64,000 nucleotides of DNA from Ostrinia nubilalis (taxonomy: Eukaryota > Arthropoda > Insecta > Lepidoptera > Crambidae), in NCBI RefSeq assembly GCF_963855985.1, contig NC_087099.1, forward strand, positions 13,360,001-13,424,000, in the 5' to 3' direction. Shown piece after piece: positions 34,150 to 44,525 of this stretch. The position numbers and the translations under genes are program-made. The notes below the pieces were generated by a model. That model was not told where the DNA came from. It did not search any database and was given only the letters and a program-made list of their open reading frames with translations. Each line of letters opens with the position of its first letter. The first letter of the stretch is position 1.

Positions 34150-35575
34150 GATGACATTGCAAGGTGGTACCAGTCCAGTCTTAAATCCGTTGATATAAGC
34201 TGCATCTGCCATGTTTTTGGCTAAAAGATTCTTCTATCTTGCAGTTTAGACTTTTATTACAGAGACCTCAGACAGTATTTTTAGAAAACTTTTACGCATG
34301 GTGGAGGAAGGGACGCTCTAGAGACTCAAGTCTAGAAGGAGTCACATGAACTCCAAGTTTTAAATCCGTTGACATCTGCTGCATCTGCCATCTTTTTGGC
34401 TAGAAGATTCTTCTATCTTGCAGCTTAGACCTTTAGCTACAGACCTTAGACAGTATTTTTGAAACATTCTTACGCATGGTGGAGGAAGGGACGCTCTAGA
34501 GCAGTGGTTCTTAACCGGTGGTCCGCGGACCACTGGTGGTCCCTGGAGGCATTCCAAGTGGTCCACGATGTGCACTTGCACACCTTGGTCAAAACCACTT
34601 TTAACTGATTTTTGCAGTCAAACTGGTTTTGACCGATTATGAGGTGGTCCCTGACAAGACAGAAATTTGGTAAAATGGTCCCTCATGACTTAAAGGTTAA
34701 GAACCACTGCTCTAGAAACTCAAAACTACAAGGATACACATGAACTCCAGTTTTAAATCCGTTGATATCTGCTGCATCTGCCATCTTTTTGGCTATAAGA
34801 TTCTTCTATCTTACGGCTTAAACCTTTAGCTACAGACCTTGGACAGTATTTTTGTGAAAATTCTTACGCATGGTGGAGGAAGGGACGCTCTAGACACTCA
34901 AGTCTACAAGGAGTCACATCAACTCCAGTTTTAAATCCGTTGACATCTGCTGCATCTCCCATCTTTTTGGTTAGAAGATTCTTCCATCTTGCAGCGTAGA
35001 CCTTTAGCTACAGACCTTAGACAGTATTTTTGTGAAAATTCTTACGCATGGTGGAGGAAGGGACGCTCTAGACACTCAAGTCTACAAGGAGTCACATGAA
35101 CTCCAGTTTTAAATCCGTTGACATCTGCTGCATCTGCCATCTTTTTGGTTAGAAGATTCTTCCATCTTGCAGCGTAGACCTTTAGCTACAGACCTTAGAC
35201 AGTATTTTTGTGAAAATTCTTACGCATGGTGGAGGAAGGGACGCTCTAGACACTCAAGTCTACAAGGAGTCACATGAACTCCAGTTTTAAATCCGTTGAC
35301 ATCTGCTGCATCTGCCAACTTTTTGGCTAGAAGATTCTTCTATCTTGCAGCTTAGACCTTTAGCTACAGACCTTAGACAGTATTTTTGTGAAAATTCTTA
35401 CGCATGGTGGAGGAAGGGACGCTCTAGAGACTCAAGTCTACAAGGAGTCATATGAACTCCAGTTTTAAATCCGTTGACATCTGCTGCATCTGCCATCTTT
35501 TTGGCTAGAAGATTCTTCTATCTTACAGCTTAGACCTTTAGCTACAGACCTTAGACAGTATTTTTTATTATTTAT
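34150..35575. repeat. 178-bp tandem repeat array (about 7-8 units)
   Basis: The motif CGCATGGTGGAGGAAGGGAC recurs at 34295, 34473, 34867, 35045, 35223 and 35401, a spacing of 178 bp except where a 208-bp MITE interrupts one unit. Each unit also holds TTTTAAATCCGTTGACATCT and GAAGATTCTTCTATCTTGCA. Units differ by only a few bases. Non-coding minisatellite-like array. Confidence 0.95.
34502..34709. mobile_element. hAT-type MITE inside the satellite
   Basis: CAGTGGTTCTTAACC at the left and GGTTAAGAACCACTG at the right, with 8-bp flanks CTCTAGAG and CTCTAGAA. The inverted GGTGGTCCGCGGACCAC block is typical of these hAT MITEs. The insertion is younger than the expansion of that repeat unit. Confidence 0.93.
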
Positions 35576-36580
35576 TTGTGTCAGTGTGCTCTTCTAAAGA
35601 GTGTAAGACGATTGTATGTAGGTACTATTAAAATGTAATTTTAACTCATTGGTTTTGTCTCATATTTGAGGAATGTACTAAGTATCATGAATAGAGTCTT
35701 CGTTTAAAAGGATGCGAACGATTTAAATTTCAATAGGTAGACAAAATTGATAATTCTTAATTATCAAAAATTTTAGCTTTCTCCAGTAACACTGATATTA
35801 TTATACTGTGACTCATCAAAGTCATCGTTGTCAAAAATATTGACAAATCGCGAACTGTCACGTCCAAGAAACTGACACGCGTCCGTCCTCCGTAAGCGCC
35901 ACCGCGCGACTGATTGAGATTGTCTAAGCCGTCATGGACGATATTTTCCACATTTTTTAACATAGTAACTAAATAAGACGCAATATAAAAATTTCATCCG
36001 TTAAAAGCCCTCAAGTTATTTCTGAACTTTAGTTTAGTAAAAGATTTAGAATCTAAAATCGCTTATTTTAAAAATAAAACCATAAATAGAAAACGAATAG
36101 AGGTAACTTTGGGAATTTATTCTATCGAGTCAACTTCATCAAATCGTGTTTCCATCCGTTAATAGCCCTAGAAAATATCCTCAACTATGCCCAATAAAAA
36201 TCTTAGCCTTTAATTTTACTGTTTAGTACCTCAAAAATGAAAAATGAAAACCTCATTTTCGCCATTTTCTCTGCTACCCGGCCTTAATACTATTAATTTT
36301 CTGCCGCAGGCATGACCATGACAAAGCCATACTTAAAGTAAAGAGTATCTAGCTACCTTAATTTGTAGTCGCTAAACATTATAGTACCAATTTACCGTCA
36401 CCTTCAGTTTATTATTATTTTACCTAGCTAGAGACCTTATCTATTTACGCCCGGTCCCAAGAATAAATCTTAGATCGATGCCAATCTGTAGACCGGTGTC
36501 ATTTGAGTGACCCGCTTCCCAAAATCAAACGCCAAATGCAGCAATCTTTCATCGTCTCGGATAGATTCAAAAATCAAAAT
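35576..36580. other. Intronic stretch, no gene seen
   Basis: AT-rich sequence with no exon signature or repeat that I can name. The minus-strand frame at 35757-35963 is unrecognised. Confidence 0.4.
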
Positions 36581-36700
36581 CATAATATTTATTCAGTAGG
36601 TGCTCAAGCCCTTTCCAGGGCACTTGTATGCGTTCCAAATATAGCTTGCCTTAACTTACCACCACTTCGAGACAGCTGAGAAGTGGAGGAAGAAACAAAT
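36581..36700 (-). repeat. Retroelement 3' tail
   Basis: Contains GCTCAAGCCCTTTCCAGGGC and ACCACCACTTCGAGACAGCTG, typical of a lepidopteran LINE 3' end. On the minus strand it offers AATAAA about 125 nt downstream of the stop codon of the exon at 36715. Confidence 0.55.
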
Positions 36701-36714
36701 GATCGGGATTAATT

Positions 36715-36974
36715 TTATGGGTCTCGGGCGTAAACCTTACAGCATTTACCGTCAGCATTCCTATAAAACTTCGTTGGTGGATGGTTATGGTGTATGTCAG
36801 CGAACACGATTTCCCTATTGTTATTCAATTTCAATTTTGCTGGACATTGCTGCGTGTACTTTTTGGAACAGTATTGATTCTTGAACGATGGTCCTTTTTG
36901 CGAAAATGTGTGGCCTCTGAAGAGAATTATCTCCTTCTTGTTGACTAATATGTATTGGTAACTTAAATCTTCAG
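36715..36974 (-). CDS. mod(mdg4): FLYWCH zinc-finger 3' exon, mod(mdg4)-type
   Basis: Acceptor AATGCTTTCAG, two bases, 85 codons, stop TAA. Core VNKKEIILFRGHTFSQKGP, then KNQYCSKKYTQQC, with ligands C35, C43, H62 and H64 (HHNHPPTKFY). The tail is longer than its neighbours' (GKCCKVYARDP), the original stop position having shifted. It starts the EDxSYQ subfamily that expanded up to 50 kb and, with the exon at 49126, is the most diverged part of it. Confidence 0.94.
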
Positions 36975-37044
36975 CTGAAAGCATTTTTTATGATTAGTAA
37001 AATATACATTATACATAAATTCAATTAAACTACAAAGTCATTTC

Positions 37045-37275
37045 AGCCATAGGACGTCTATTGCCTCCCCAAATGATTTCCATTGATCGGTTGACAGCGA
37101 CCTGCATCCAGCGCCTTTCTGCTAAAGTGCGAGTCGCGACAGCAATATAATTACGCGCGAGCGATAAGGATGGGTAGCTTGGGATCATTGGACAAAATTC
37201 TACGTGCTCGCAGACCAGACTATACCTTTATGAGGTCGTCGTCCACCTTGTGGATGGACGTCCCACGGCGTACAA
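37045..37275 (-). mobile_element. RTE LINE tail split by half a palindromic MITE
   Basis: Minus-strand LINE tail in two parts (37045-37124 and 37228-37272) whose ends join in register (CCTTTCTGCT + CCTTTATGAGGTCG). Between them, 37132-37225, is one arm of the 200-bp palindromic MITE (GCGAGCGATAAGGATGGGTA, AAAATTCTACGTGCTCGCAG). The MITE therefore jumped into the LINE fragment. Confidence 0.75.
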
Positions 37276-37643
37276 TGTCATCGATTAAAGCATAATAATA
37301 TAAAGTTACACTTGAATGAAAACCAATTGCTTTTATTAAATGTATGTATGTATGTATATCAAAATAAATCTTACATGAAAGTTTTGTTTATTACGGACTA
37401 AGATACAGTTAATAATAATAGGAAATTATCTGATGCTACCAATAACTATTTTTATTCATCCCAAAAACGAAAATTCTACGACTCATCAAATGGTATTTTC
37501 TTGGGGGGAAGGAAACCATGGAGATTGACTTGTAGAAGCTCTAGGATTATAGGGATGGTAGAATTTTCTTAATCATACGTTCGTAGTCCGTTATGCCTAC
37601 GTATGGGAAAAGATACATAATTGTATTATAAATGTACCTTGTG

Positions 37644-38005
37644 GCGTAGCTACTAAGGGGCTAGGCGGGGCAGTGCCCCGGGGCCTCCAAGCTCTGAGGG
37701 CCCCCGAATTCTTAGCAGAAAATCTCAATTAAAGTGAACTTTGACAATTTCTCCCATTTTCAAAATAAATTCGAAAGTTATAACTAGGGAATTCCCCTAA
37801 ATTCTTTCTGTGGTTGGCAGTGTTGTATATTTGACGGATAGCGATATGTGCGTTTTATTATTTATCATTGTGCGTTTTATTGTAGAGAGAAAAGAAGAGA
37901 ACGGTTAAAAAAAATGCAGTATCAGGAGTATTCAGGAGTAAGTTTAATGTGGGGCCCTATTTTTTTATTTGCCCCAGGGCCCTTGGTTACCTAGCTACGC
38001 CACTG
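37644..38005. mobile_element. hAT-like MITE (GGCGTAGCTAC ends)
   Basis: GCGTAGCTAC at the left, GTAGCTACGCCACTG at the right, GC-rich inner arms (GGGGCAGTGCCCCGGGGCC; TTTGCCCCAGGGCCC) and CCTTGTG on both sides as a likely target duplication. It ends 43 bp from the stop of the exon at 38048. Confidence 0.75.
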
Positions 38006-38047
38006 CCTTGTGTCCTAATATCTTGAGACCTTATGTCTACTTAGTCA

Positions 38048-38289
38048 CTAAACCTTAAAGTATGTGCCGTCAGCAGTCTTGAAAATTTGCACTGGTGGAT
38101 GGTTATGATCCGTGTTAGCCGATATGATTTCCCTATCGTTATTCAGTTTCAATCTCGCTGGACAATGGAGCTTGGCCTTTTTGGAACAGTATAGATTCTT
38201 GAACGATGATCCTTGTTGAGAGAATGTGTGGTCTCTGAAGAGAATTATATTCTTCTTATTGAGGGATATGTGTTGGTAAGTATAATCTT
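38048..38289 (-). CDS. mod(mdg4): FLYWCH zinc-finger 3' exon (young cluster)
   Basis: 79 codons after two bases, stop TAG. DYTYQHISLNKKNIILFRDH leads into TFSQQGSSFKNLYCSKKAKLHC, with ligands C34, C42, H61 and H63 (DHNHPPVQIF). The first AG of the tandem acceptor seen in its relatives is mutated (TTTACGGCAG), so only the second can be used, costing one codon but keeping phase. Distinct residues: S after ISA instead of Y, Q in PPVQ, T in DGTYFKV. Intact. Confidence 0.93.
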
Positions 38290-38387
38290 CTGCCGTAAAC
38301 CATTTTCAATGGTTAGGAAAACACACACTTTATACTTTTCAAATGTTCAACAATGTCATTAATTAAACCATAGTAATTTATTTATTT

Positions 38388-38475
38388 AAATCTTTATTTC
38401 ACACACATTATAAATAGCAGTATTAGCAGTACAACAGGCGAGCTTAATGCCATGTGGCATTAATTATAAAATGAA
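38388..38475 (-). repeat. Recurrent 3'UTR block with poly(A) signal
   Basis: Downstream (minus strand) of the exon at 38508 lies a block reading CTTAATGCCATGTGGCATTA, GTACAACAGGCGAG, TCTTTATTTCACACACA on the plus strand. It supplies AATAAA on the minus strand at 38393-38398, about 110 nt past the stop. The block resembles a lepidopteran LINE tail and recurs near 40310, 40790, 41235, 42445, 43200, 43935, 44420, 44875, 46710 and 47450, so most young exons probably share this borrowed polyadenylation signal. Confidence 0.65.
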
Positions 38476-38507
38476 CTTAAAAATGAGACCTTGAGTCTAC
38501 TTAGTCC

Positions 38508-38752
38508 CTAAACCTTAAAGTAATTGCCGTCAGCAGTCTTGAAAATTTTCACTGGTGGGTGATTGTGATCCGTGTTGGCGTATATGATTTCCCTATCGTT
38601 ATTCAGTTTCAATCGCGCTGGACAATGAAGCTTGGCCTTCTTGGAACAGTATAGATTCTTGAACGACGGTCCTTGTTGGGAGAATGTGTGGTCTCTGAAG
38701 AGGAATATATTTTTCTTATTGAGAGATATGTGTTGGTAACTGTAATCTTCTG
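38508..38752 (-). CDS. mod(mdg4): FLYWCH zinc-finger 3' exon (young cluster)
   Basis: Acceptor TTTACAGCAG offers two AGs in a row. With the first, 80 codons follow two bases and end at TAG. EDYSYQHISLNKKNIFLFRD, then SQQGPSFKNLYC, with ligands C35, C43, H62 and H64, tail DGNYFKV. Residue 28 is Pro and residue 16 Phe, unlike its neighbours. The open frame on this strand in another register (38609-38914) is a shadow. Intact. Confidence 0.94.
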
Positions 38753-39165
38753 CTGTAAATAATTTTCAATGGTTAGGAAAAAACACACTATACTTTTCAA
38801 ATGATGAACAATGTCATTAATTAAACCATAATAATTGATTTTACGACTACGAAGGGCAGCGAAAATCTGATCTGGATTCGATGCTCTTAAAGCCAGACCA
38901 CCAGCGTCTATCATTTTACTTATATCAACGACGATGTTCTAATGTGTCGTCATTGTTCGCACACATTTACGAACAAGATTGGCTTCTGTAGCCATATTAG
39001 GGCACATGACAGACAGGGCAGCACAGCGTAGCCCTCTTACTGCGGACATAATGCGGACTAGAGGGAATTTGTGTCAGTTACCGTAGCCGAAAGCGGCTTG
39101 GGAGAGTAGTAATAATTGATTTATTTATTAAAAATATTTATTGCACACACATAATGTCTACTTAG

Positions 39166-39413
39166 TCACTTAACCCTAAAGTAGTTGCCGCCAGCAGTCT
39201 TGTAAATTTTCACTGGTGGATGATTGTGATCCGTGTTGGCGTATATGATTTCCTTATCGTTATTCAATTTCAATTTCGCTGGACAGTGGAGCATAGTCTT
39301 CTTCGAACAGTATAGATTCTTGAACGACGATCCTCGTTGGGAGAATGTGTGGTCTCTGAAGAGAATTATATTCTTCTTATTGAGGGATATGTGTTGGTAA
39401 CTGTAATCTTCTG
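39166..39413 (-). CDS. mod(mdg4): FLYWCH zinc-finger 3' exon (young cluster)
   Basis: Tandem acceptor TTTACAGCAG, two bases, 81 codons. The family stop TAG has become AAG, adding one Lys before TGA. SQRGSSFKNLYCSKKTMLHC is the TML version of the finger (C35, C43, H62, H64), followed by VKIYKTAGGNYFRVK with Gly for Asp in the usual ADG. Its 5' third matches the exon at 43591, revealing a duplication edge. Confidence 0.93.
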
Positions 39414-39497
39414 CTGTAAACCATTTTCAATGGTTAGGTTAATACACACTTTATACTTTTCAAATGATCAACAATGTCATTAATTAAACCATAGTAA

Positions 39498-40284
39498 GGA
39501 CATCATCCACGTTTCATATATTTTTGGTCCAAAATCAAAAGTACCGGCCAACAAAAAAAAGTGCTGTATTCTGACAGAATACGTCTGCCTTAGCATTTTT
39601 TACTATGGCACCAAAGCCGTAGCTCCACTGTGCGTCGAGTATTTGAGATCTAAAAGTCATCGATTATTCATACATTTTTTGTTCAAAATCAAAAGTGTCG
39701 GCCAATAAAAAAAAAGTGCTGTGTTCTGACAGAATACGTCCGCCTTAGCATTTGTTACTATGGCACCAAAGCTGTAGCACCACTATGCGTCGAGTATTTG
39801 AGATCTAAAATTCATCGACGATTCATACATTTTTTGTTCAAAATCAAAAGTGTCGGCCAATAACAAAAAGTGCTGTCTTCTGACAGAATACGTCCGCCTT
39901 AGTATTTGTTACTATGGCACCAAAGCTGTAGCACCACTGTGCGTCGAGTATTTGAGATCTAAAATTCATCGACCATGCATACATTTTTTGTTCAAAATCA
40001 AAAATGTCGGCCAATAAAAAAAAAAGTGCTGTATTCTGACAGAATACGTCCGCCTTAGTATTTGTTACTATGACACCAAAGCTGTAGCACCACTGTGCAT
40101 CGTAGTATTTGAGATCAAAGTCAGTCGTTTCATATATTTTTAGAGCTCAAATACTACGATGCACAGTGGTGCTACGGCTTTGGTGCCATTGTAATAAATG
40201 CTAAGGCGGACGTATTCGATCAGAATACAGCACTTTTATTTTTTGGCCGGCACTTTTGATTTTGGACCAAAATGGATGATGTCC
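39498..40284. mobile_element. TIR element with internal 155-bp tandem repeats
   Basis: GGACATCATCCA at the left and TGGATGATGTCC at the right, each followed by TTTTGGTCCAAAATCAAAAG or its complement. Inside are four direct units of about 155 bp (GTGCTGTATTCTGACAGAAT at 39561, 39716, 39870 and 40026) and a final inverted one. The paralogous site near 43917 is empty, so the insertion came after the local duplication, or was lost there. Confidence 0.88.
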
Positions 40285-40416
40285 ATTTATTTAAAATCTT
40301 TATTGCATACACATAATAAATAGCGGTACAACAGGCGAGCTTAAGGCCATGTGGCATTTATTATAAAAGGACCTTAAAATGTCCTAATTTCCTGAGACCC
40401 TGAGTCTACTTAGTCA

Positions 40417-40460
40417 CTAAACCCTAAAGTAGTTGCCGTCAGCAGTCTTGAAAATTTTCA
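40417..40460 (-). pseudogene. FLYWCH exon stub (large deletion)
   Basis: Only the last 14 codons or so remain: the sequence for VKIFKTADGNYFRV and the stop joins directly to the intron block AACAATGTCATTAATAAACC. About 200 bp covering the finger were lost, with a TTTCA-type microhomology at the joint. An identical stub is at 44055-44098, so the deletion came before the 3.65-kb duplication. Confidence 0.85.
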
Positions 40461-40890
40461 ACAATGTCATTAATAAACCATAATAATTGATTTTACGACT
40501 ACGAAGGGCAGAGAAAATCTGATCTGGATTCAAAGCGCGATGCTCTTAAAGCCAGACCATCAGCGTCTATCATTGACCTATATCAACGGTGTCCTACTAA
40601 CGTGTTGTCATTGTTCGCACACGTTTACGAACAAGATAAGATTGGCTTCTGTAGCTATATTAGGGCACATGACAGGGCAGCACAGCGTAGCCCTCTTACT
40701 GCGGACTAGAGGAAATTTGTGGCAGTTACCGTAGCCAAAAGCAGCTTGGGAGAGTAGTAATAATTGTTTTTTTTATTTTAAATCTTTATTGCACACACAT
40801 AATGAATAACGGTACAACAGGCGAGCTTAATGCCATGTGGCATTAATTATAAAAGGACCTTAAAAATGAGACCTTGAGTCTGCTTAGTCA

Positions 40891-41132
40891 CTAAACCCTC
40901 AAGTAGTTGCCGTCAGCAGTCTTGTAAATTTTCACTGGTGGATGATTGTGATCCGTGTTGGCGTATATGATTTCCCTATCGTTATTCAATTTCAATTTCG
41001 CTGGACAGTGGAGCATAGTCTTCTTGGAACAGTATAGATTCTTGAACGACGATCCTCGTTGGGAGAATGTGTGGTTTCTGAAGAGAATTGTATTCTTCTT
41101 GTTGAGGGATATGTGTTGGTAACTGTAATCTT
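40891..41132 (-). CDS. mod(mdg4): FLYWCH zinc-finger 3' exon (young cluster)
   Basis: Acceptor GCTTTTCAACAG, two bases, 79 codons, stop TAG. LNKKNTILFRNH (Asn for the usual Asp), SQRGSSFKNLYCSKKTMLHC, with ligands C34, C42, H61 and H63, tail DGNYLRV. The acceptor differs from the TTTACAGCAG type. Its twin at 44526-44767 differs only by a silent change in the VKI codons that I could find. Confidence 0.94.
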
Positions 41133-41371
41133 CTGTTGAAAAGCATTTTCAATGGTTAGGAAAATGCACACTTTATACTTTTCAAATGATCAACAATGTC
41201 ATTAATTAAATCATAATAATTTATTTATTCAAAATCTTTATTGTACAGTCTTAATACATAGCAGTAGGTACAACAGGCGAGCCATGTGGCATTTATTATA
41301 GAAGGACCTTAAAAATGTCCTAATATCCTGAGACCTTGAGTCTACTTAGTTACTAAACCTTGAGTCTACTT

Positions 41372-42107
41372 GTCGGCCGTTTGGTGTAGTGGTTCAGAAC
41401 GGACTACTATGCCGTGAGGTTCCTGGTTCGATTTTCGACCGGGCAGAAATTAAAATGATGAATTTTAATTTCTGTGACGGGTCTGGGTGTTACTATGTAT
41501 AATAAGTATTCTGAAAATTTAAATTAAGCATTGAGTTGCAAAAATAAAAGTAATTCCATTTATTTTTTGACACATTTAGATTTTTTAAATTTGATTGCAT
41601 GCATGTAATAATTTTGATTTTGTATTAAGATTCCAAAAAAAATCTCTGTATTATTAAAATAAGCTTAGTTAAAAAATAAGTCACTAAACTAAGGAGGGAC
41701 TGTGTAGTCCGCGTGGGCTTGCGAGTTGCGTCAGCGTGCGTAGTGGGGGTAGTGGGGAGACTGCCTTAGTAGCAAATCAACGCCCGGCCGGTCGTTGAGT
41801 TGTGCTCGAGGCGTGGCGCTGAACGTAGCTCGCAATTCTACGTACTCCATAAAGTATTCACATTGTTATTCTGTTCAAACGAATAAACGTTTTTTGTGTG
41901 AAGTGTTTCGGGTCTTATTTAACAAACGCTGCTTTCCGCCAATGGACTCGCATGAGCGTAACCACCAGCTCGGAAATCCTTCAAGTATGCATTTACAAAA
42001 AAAAAAGTAAGTATGTTTATATCCGTTGTCTAGTACCCATAGTACAAGCTTTCCTTAGTTTGGGACAAGAAGCGTAGTGTAAAATATGTCCAAGGAATAT
42101 TTATATT
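41372..42107 (+). mobile_element. SINE interrupted by an LTR-like fragment
   Basis: The tRNA-like head (41375-41450, GGCCGTTTGGTGTAGTGGTT and box B-like GGTTCGATTTTC) is followed by the SINE body up to about 41509. A 480-bp insertion then follows, and the SINE resumes at about 41990 (ATTTACAAAAAAAAAAG) to finish at the stop codon of the exon at 42108. The insertion reads like the end of an LTR retrotransposon (GGAGGGACTGTGTAGTCCGC, AATAAACG), with a short frame MDSHERNHQLG. The arrangement is duplicated at 45007-45770. Confidence 0.7.
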
Positions 42108-42352
42108 TTAAACCCTAAAGTAGTTGCCGTCAGCAGTCTTGAAAATTTTCACTGGTGGATGATTGTGTTCCGTGTTAGCGTATATGATTTCCCTATCGTT
42201 ATTCAGTTTCAATCGCGCTGGACAATGAAGCTTGGCCTTCTTGGAACAGTATAGATTCTTGAACGACATTCCTTGTTGAGAGAATGTGTGGTCTCTGAAG
42301 AGGATTATATTTTTCTTATTGAGAGATATGTGTTGGTAACTGTAATCTTCTG
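42108..42352 (-). CDS. mod(mdg4): FLYWCH zinc-finger 3' exon with SINE-derived stop
   Basis: Tandem acceptor TTTACAGCAG, two bases, 80 codons. SQQGMSFKNLYCSKKAKLHC with ligands C35, C43, H62 and H64 (EHNHPPVKIF), tail DGNYFRV. The stop is TAA rather than the family TAG, because the tail of a SINE joins at exactly this point (ATATTTTAAACCC on the plus strand). The exon at 45771 appears identical. Residue 28 is Met, residue 61 Glu. Confidence 0.94.
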
Positions 42353-42589
42353 CTGTAAAGAATTTTCAATGGTTAGTAAAATACACGCTTTATACATTTC
42401 AAAAGATCTACAATGTCATTAATTAAACCATAGTAATTTATTTATTTAATATCTTTATTTCACACAAATTATAAATAGCAGTACAACAGGCGAGCTTAAT
42501 GCCATGTGGCATTTATTATAGAAGGACCTTAAAAATGTCCTACTATCCTGAGACCTTGAGTCTACTTAGTCACTAAACCTTAAGTCTAC

Positions 42590-42850
42590 TTGTCGGCCGC
42601 TTGGTGTAGTGGTTCGGAACGGACTACTATGCCGAGAGGTCCCGGGTTCGATTCTCGGCCGGGCAGAAATTAAAATGATGAATTTTAATTTCTGTGGCGG
42701 GTCTGGGTGTTACTATGTATAATAAGTATGTATTTACAAAAAAAAGTAAGTATGTTTGTTTATATCCGTTGTCTAGTACCCATAGTACAAGCTTTCCTTA
42801 GTTTGGGATAAGAAGCGTAGTGTAAAAATATGTCCAAGGATATTTATATT
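42590..42850 (+). mobile_element. tRNA-derived SINE at an exon stop codon
   Basis: Head TCGGCCGCTTGGTGTAGTGG, box B-like GGGTTCGATTCTCGG, tail ...GTCCAAGGATATTTATATTT. The flanks AAACCTTAAGT and AAACCCTAAAGT are a diverged target duplication taken from the last codons of a FLYWCH exon. Copies from the later tandem duplications lie at 43334-43590 and 46850-47105. Confidence 0.88.
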
Positions 42851-43095
42851 TTAAACCCTAAAGTAGTTGCCGTCAGCAGTCTTGAAAATTTTCACTGGTG
42901 GGTGATTGTGATCCGTGTTAGCGTATATGATTTCCCTATCGTTATTCAGTTTCAATCGCGCTGGACAATGAAACTTGGCCTTCTTGGAACAGTATAGATT
43001 CTTGAACGACTGTCCTTGTTGAGAGAATGTGTGGTCTCTGAAGAGGATTATATTTTTCTTATTGAGAGATATGTGTTGGTAACTGTAATCTTCTG
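42851..43095 (-). CDS. mod(mdg4): FLYWCH zinc-finger 3' exon with SINE-derived stop
   Basis: Tandem acceptor, two bases, 80 codons, stop TAA at the SINE joint. SQQGQSFKNLYCSKKAKFHC with ligands C35, C43, H62 and H64 (DHNHPPVKIF). Gln at residue 28 and Phe in AKF separate it from the exon 743 bp away (42108), with which it otherwise agrees closely. Its 3' two-thirds are repeated in the exon at 47106. Confidence 0.94.
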
Positions 43096-43333
43096 CTGTA
43101 AATAATTTTCAATGGTTAGTAAAATACACGCTTTATACATTTCAAAAGATCTACAATGTCATTAATTAAACCATAGTAATTTATTTATTTAATATCTTTA
43201 TTTCACACACATTATAAATAGCAGTACAACAGGCGAGCTTAATGCCATGTGGCATTTATTATAGAAGGACCTTAAAAATGTCCTACTATCCTGAGACCTT
43301 GAGTCTACTTAGTCACTAAACCTTAAGTCTACT

Positions 43334-43590
43334 TGTCGGCCGCTTGGTGTAGTGGTTCGGAACGGACTACTATGCCGAGAGGTCCCGGGTTCGATTCTCG
43401 GCCGGGCAGAAATTAAAATGATGAATTTTAATTTCTGTGGCGGGTCTGGGTGTTACTATGTATAATAAGTATGTATTTACAAAAAAAAAGTAAGTATGTT
43501 TATATCCGTTGTCTAGTACCCATAGTACAAGCTTTCCTTAGTTTGGGATAAGAAGCGTAGTGTAAAATATGTCCAAGGATTATTTATATT
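43334..43590 (+). mobile_element. tRNA-derived SINE, duplicated copy
   Basis: Same head, body and tail as 42590-42850 and the same joint to the exon stop codon, so it arose by the 740-bp tandem duplication and not by a new insertion. Confidence 0.88.
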
Positions 43591-43835
43591 TTAAACCCTT
43601 AAGTAGTTGCCGTCAGCAGTCTTGAAAATTTTCACTGGTGGATGATTGTGTTCCGTGTTAGCGTATATGATTTCCCTATCGTTATTCAGTTTCAATCGCC
43701 CTGGACAATGAAGCTTGGCCTTCTTGGAACAGTATAGATTCTTGAACGACATTCCTTGTTGAGAGAATGTGTGGTCTCTGAAGAGGATTATATTCTTCTT
43801 ATTAAGGGATATGTGCTGGTAACTGTAATCTTCTG
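43591..43835 (-). CDS. mod(mdg4): FLYWCH zinc-finger 3' exon, apparent chimera
   Basis: Tandem acceptor, two bases, 80 codons, stop TAA. The finger half (SQQGMSFKNLYCSKKAKLHC, EHNHPPVKIF) is that of the exon at 42108, while the first third and the upstream intron (AAGAATATAATCCTCTTCAG, then AAACCATTTTC) follow the exon at 39166. CPGRL replaces the usual CPARL and the tail is NYLRV. Ligands C35, C43, H62 and H64 are present, so it remains coding. Confidence 0.92.
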
Positions 43836-44054
43836 CTGTAAACCATTTTCAATGGTAAGGTTAATACACCCTTTATACTTTTCAAATGATCAACAATGTC
43901 ATTAATTAAACCATAATAATTTATTTATTTAAAATCTTTATTGCATACACATAATAAATAGCGGTACAACAGGCGAGCTTAAGGCCATGTGGCATTTATT
44001 ATAAAAGGACCTTAAAATGTCCTAATTTCCTGAGACCCTGAGTCTACTTAGTCA

Positions 44055-44098
44055 CTAAACCCTAAAGTAGTTGCCGTCAGCAGTCTTGAAAATTTTCA
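44055..44098 (-). pseudogene. FLYWCH exon stub (duplicate)
   Basis: Same truncated 3' end and same deletion joint as 40417-40460, 3.64 kb away. Nothing of the finger is left. Confidence 0.85.
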
Positions 44099-44525
44099 AC
44101 AATGTCATTAATAAACCATAATAATTGATTTTACGACTACGAAGGGCAGAGAAAATCTGATCTGGATTCAAAGCGCGATGCTCTTAAAGCCAGACCATCA
44201 GCGTCTATCATTGACCTATATCAACGGTGTCCTAACGTGTTGTCATTGTTCGCACACGTTTACGAACAAGATAAGATTGGCTTCTGTAGCTATATTAGGG
44301 CACATGACAGGGCAGCACAGCGTAGCCCTCTTACTGCGGACTAGAGGAAATTTGTGGCAGTTACCGTAGCCAAAAGCAGCTTGGGAGAGTAGTAATAATT
44401 GATTTTTTTATTTTAAATCTTTATTGCACACACATAATGAATAACGGTACAACAGGCGAGCTTAATGCCATGTGGCATTAATTGTAAAAGGACCTTAAAA
44501 ATGAGACCTTGAGTCTGCTTAGTCA

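Noticed and set aside
34150..35575. CRISPR array
   Set aside because: Units are contiguous 178-bp repeats without spacers, in a eukaryotic intron.
38609..38914. 101-codon minus-strand frame overlapping a FLYWCH exon
   Set aside because: Different register from the conserved finger frame; it crosses the splice acceptor.
40540..40734. 64-codon plus-strand frame, repeated at 44178-44369
   Set aside because: Lies in duplicated intron and repeat DNA, is antisense to the array, and resembles no protein I know; it is repeated only because the segment is duplicated.
41375..41450. tRNA genes at the SINE heads (41-47 kb and 18 kb)
   Set aside because: Box A- and B-like sequence is present, but the acceptor and anticodon stems do not pair and the sequence continues into a SINE body with tail and target duplications.
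41795..42010. Possible gene MSCARGVALNVARN, repeated at 45476-45673
   Set aside because: Spans an LTR-like insertion and the resumed SINE; no domain seen.
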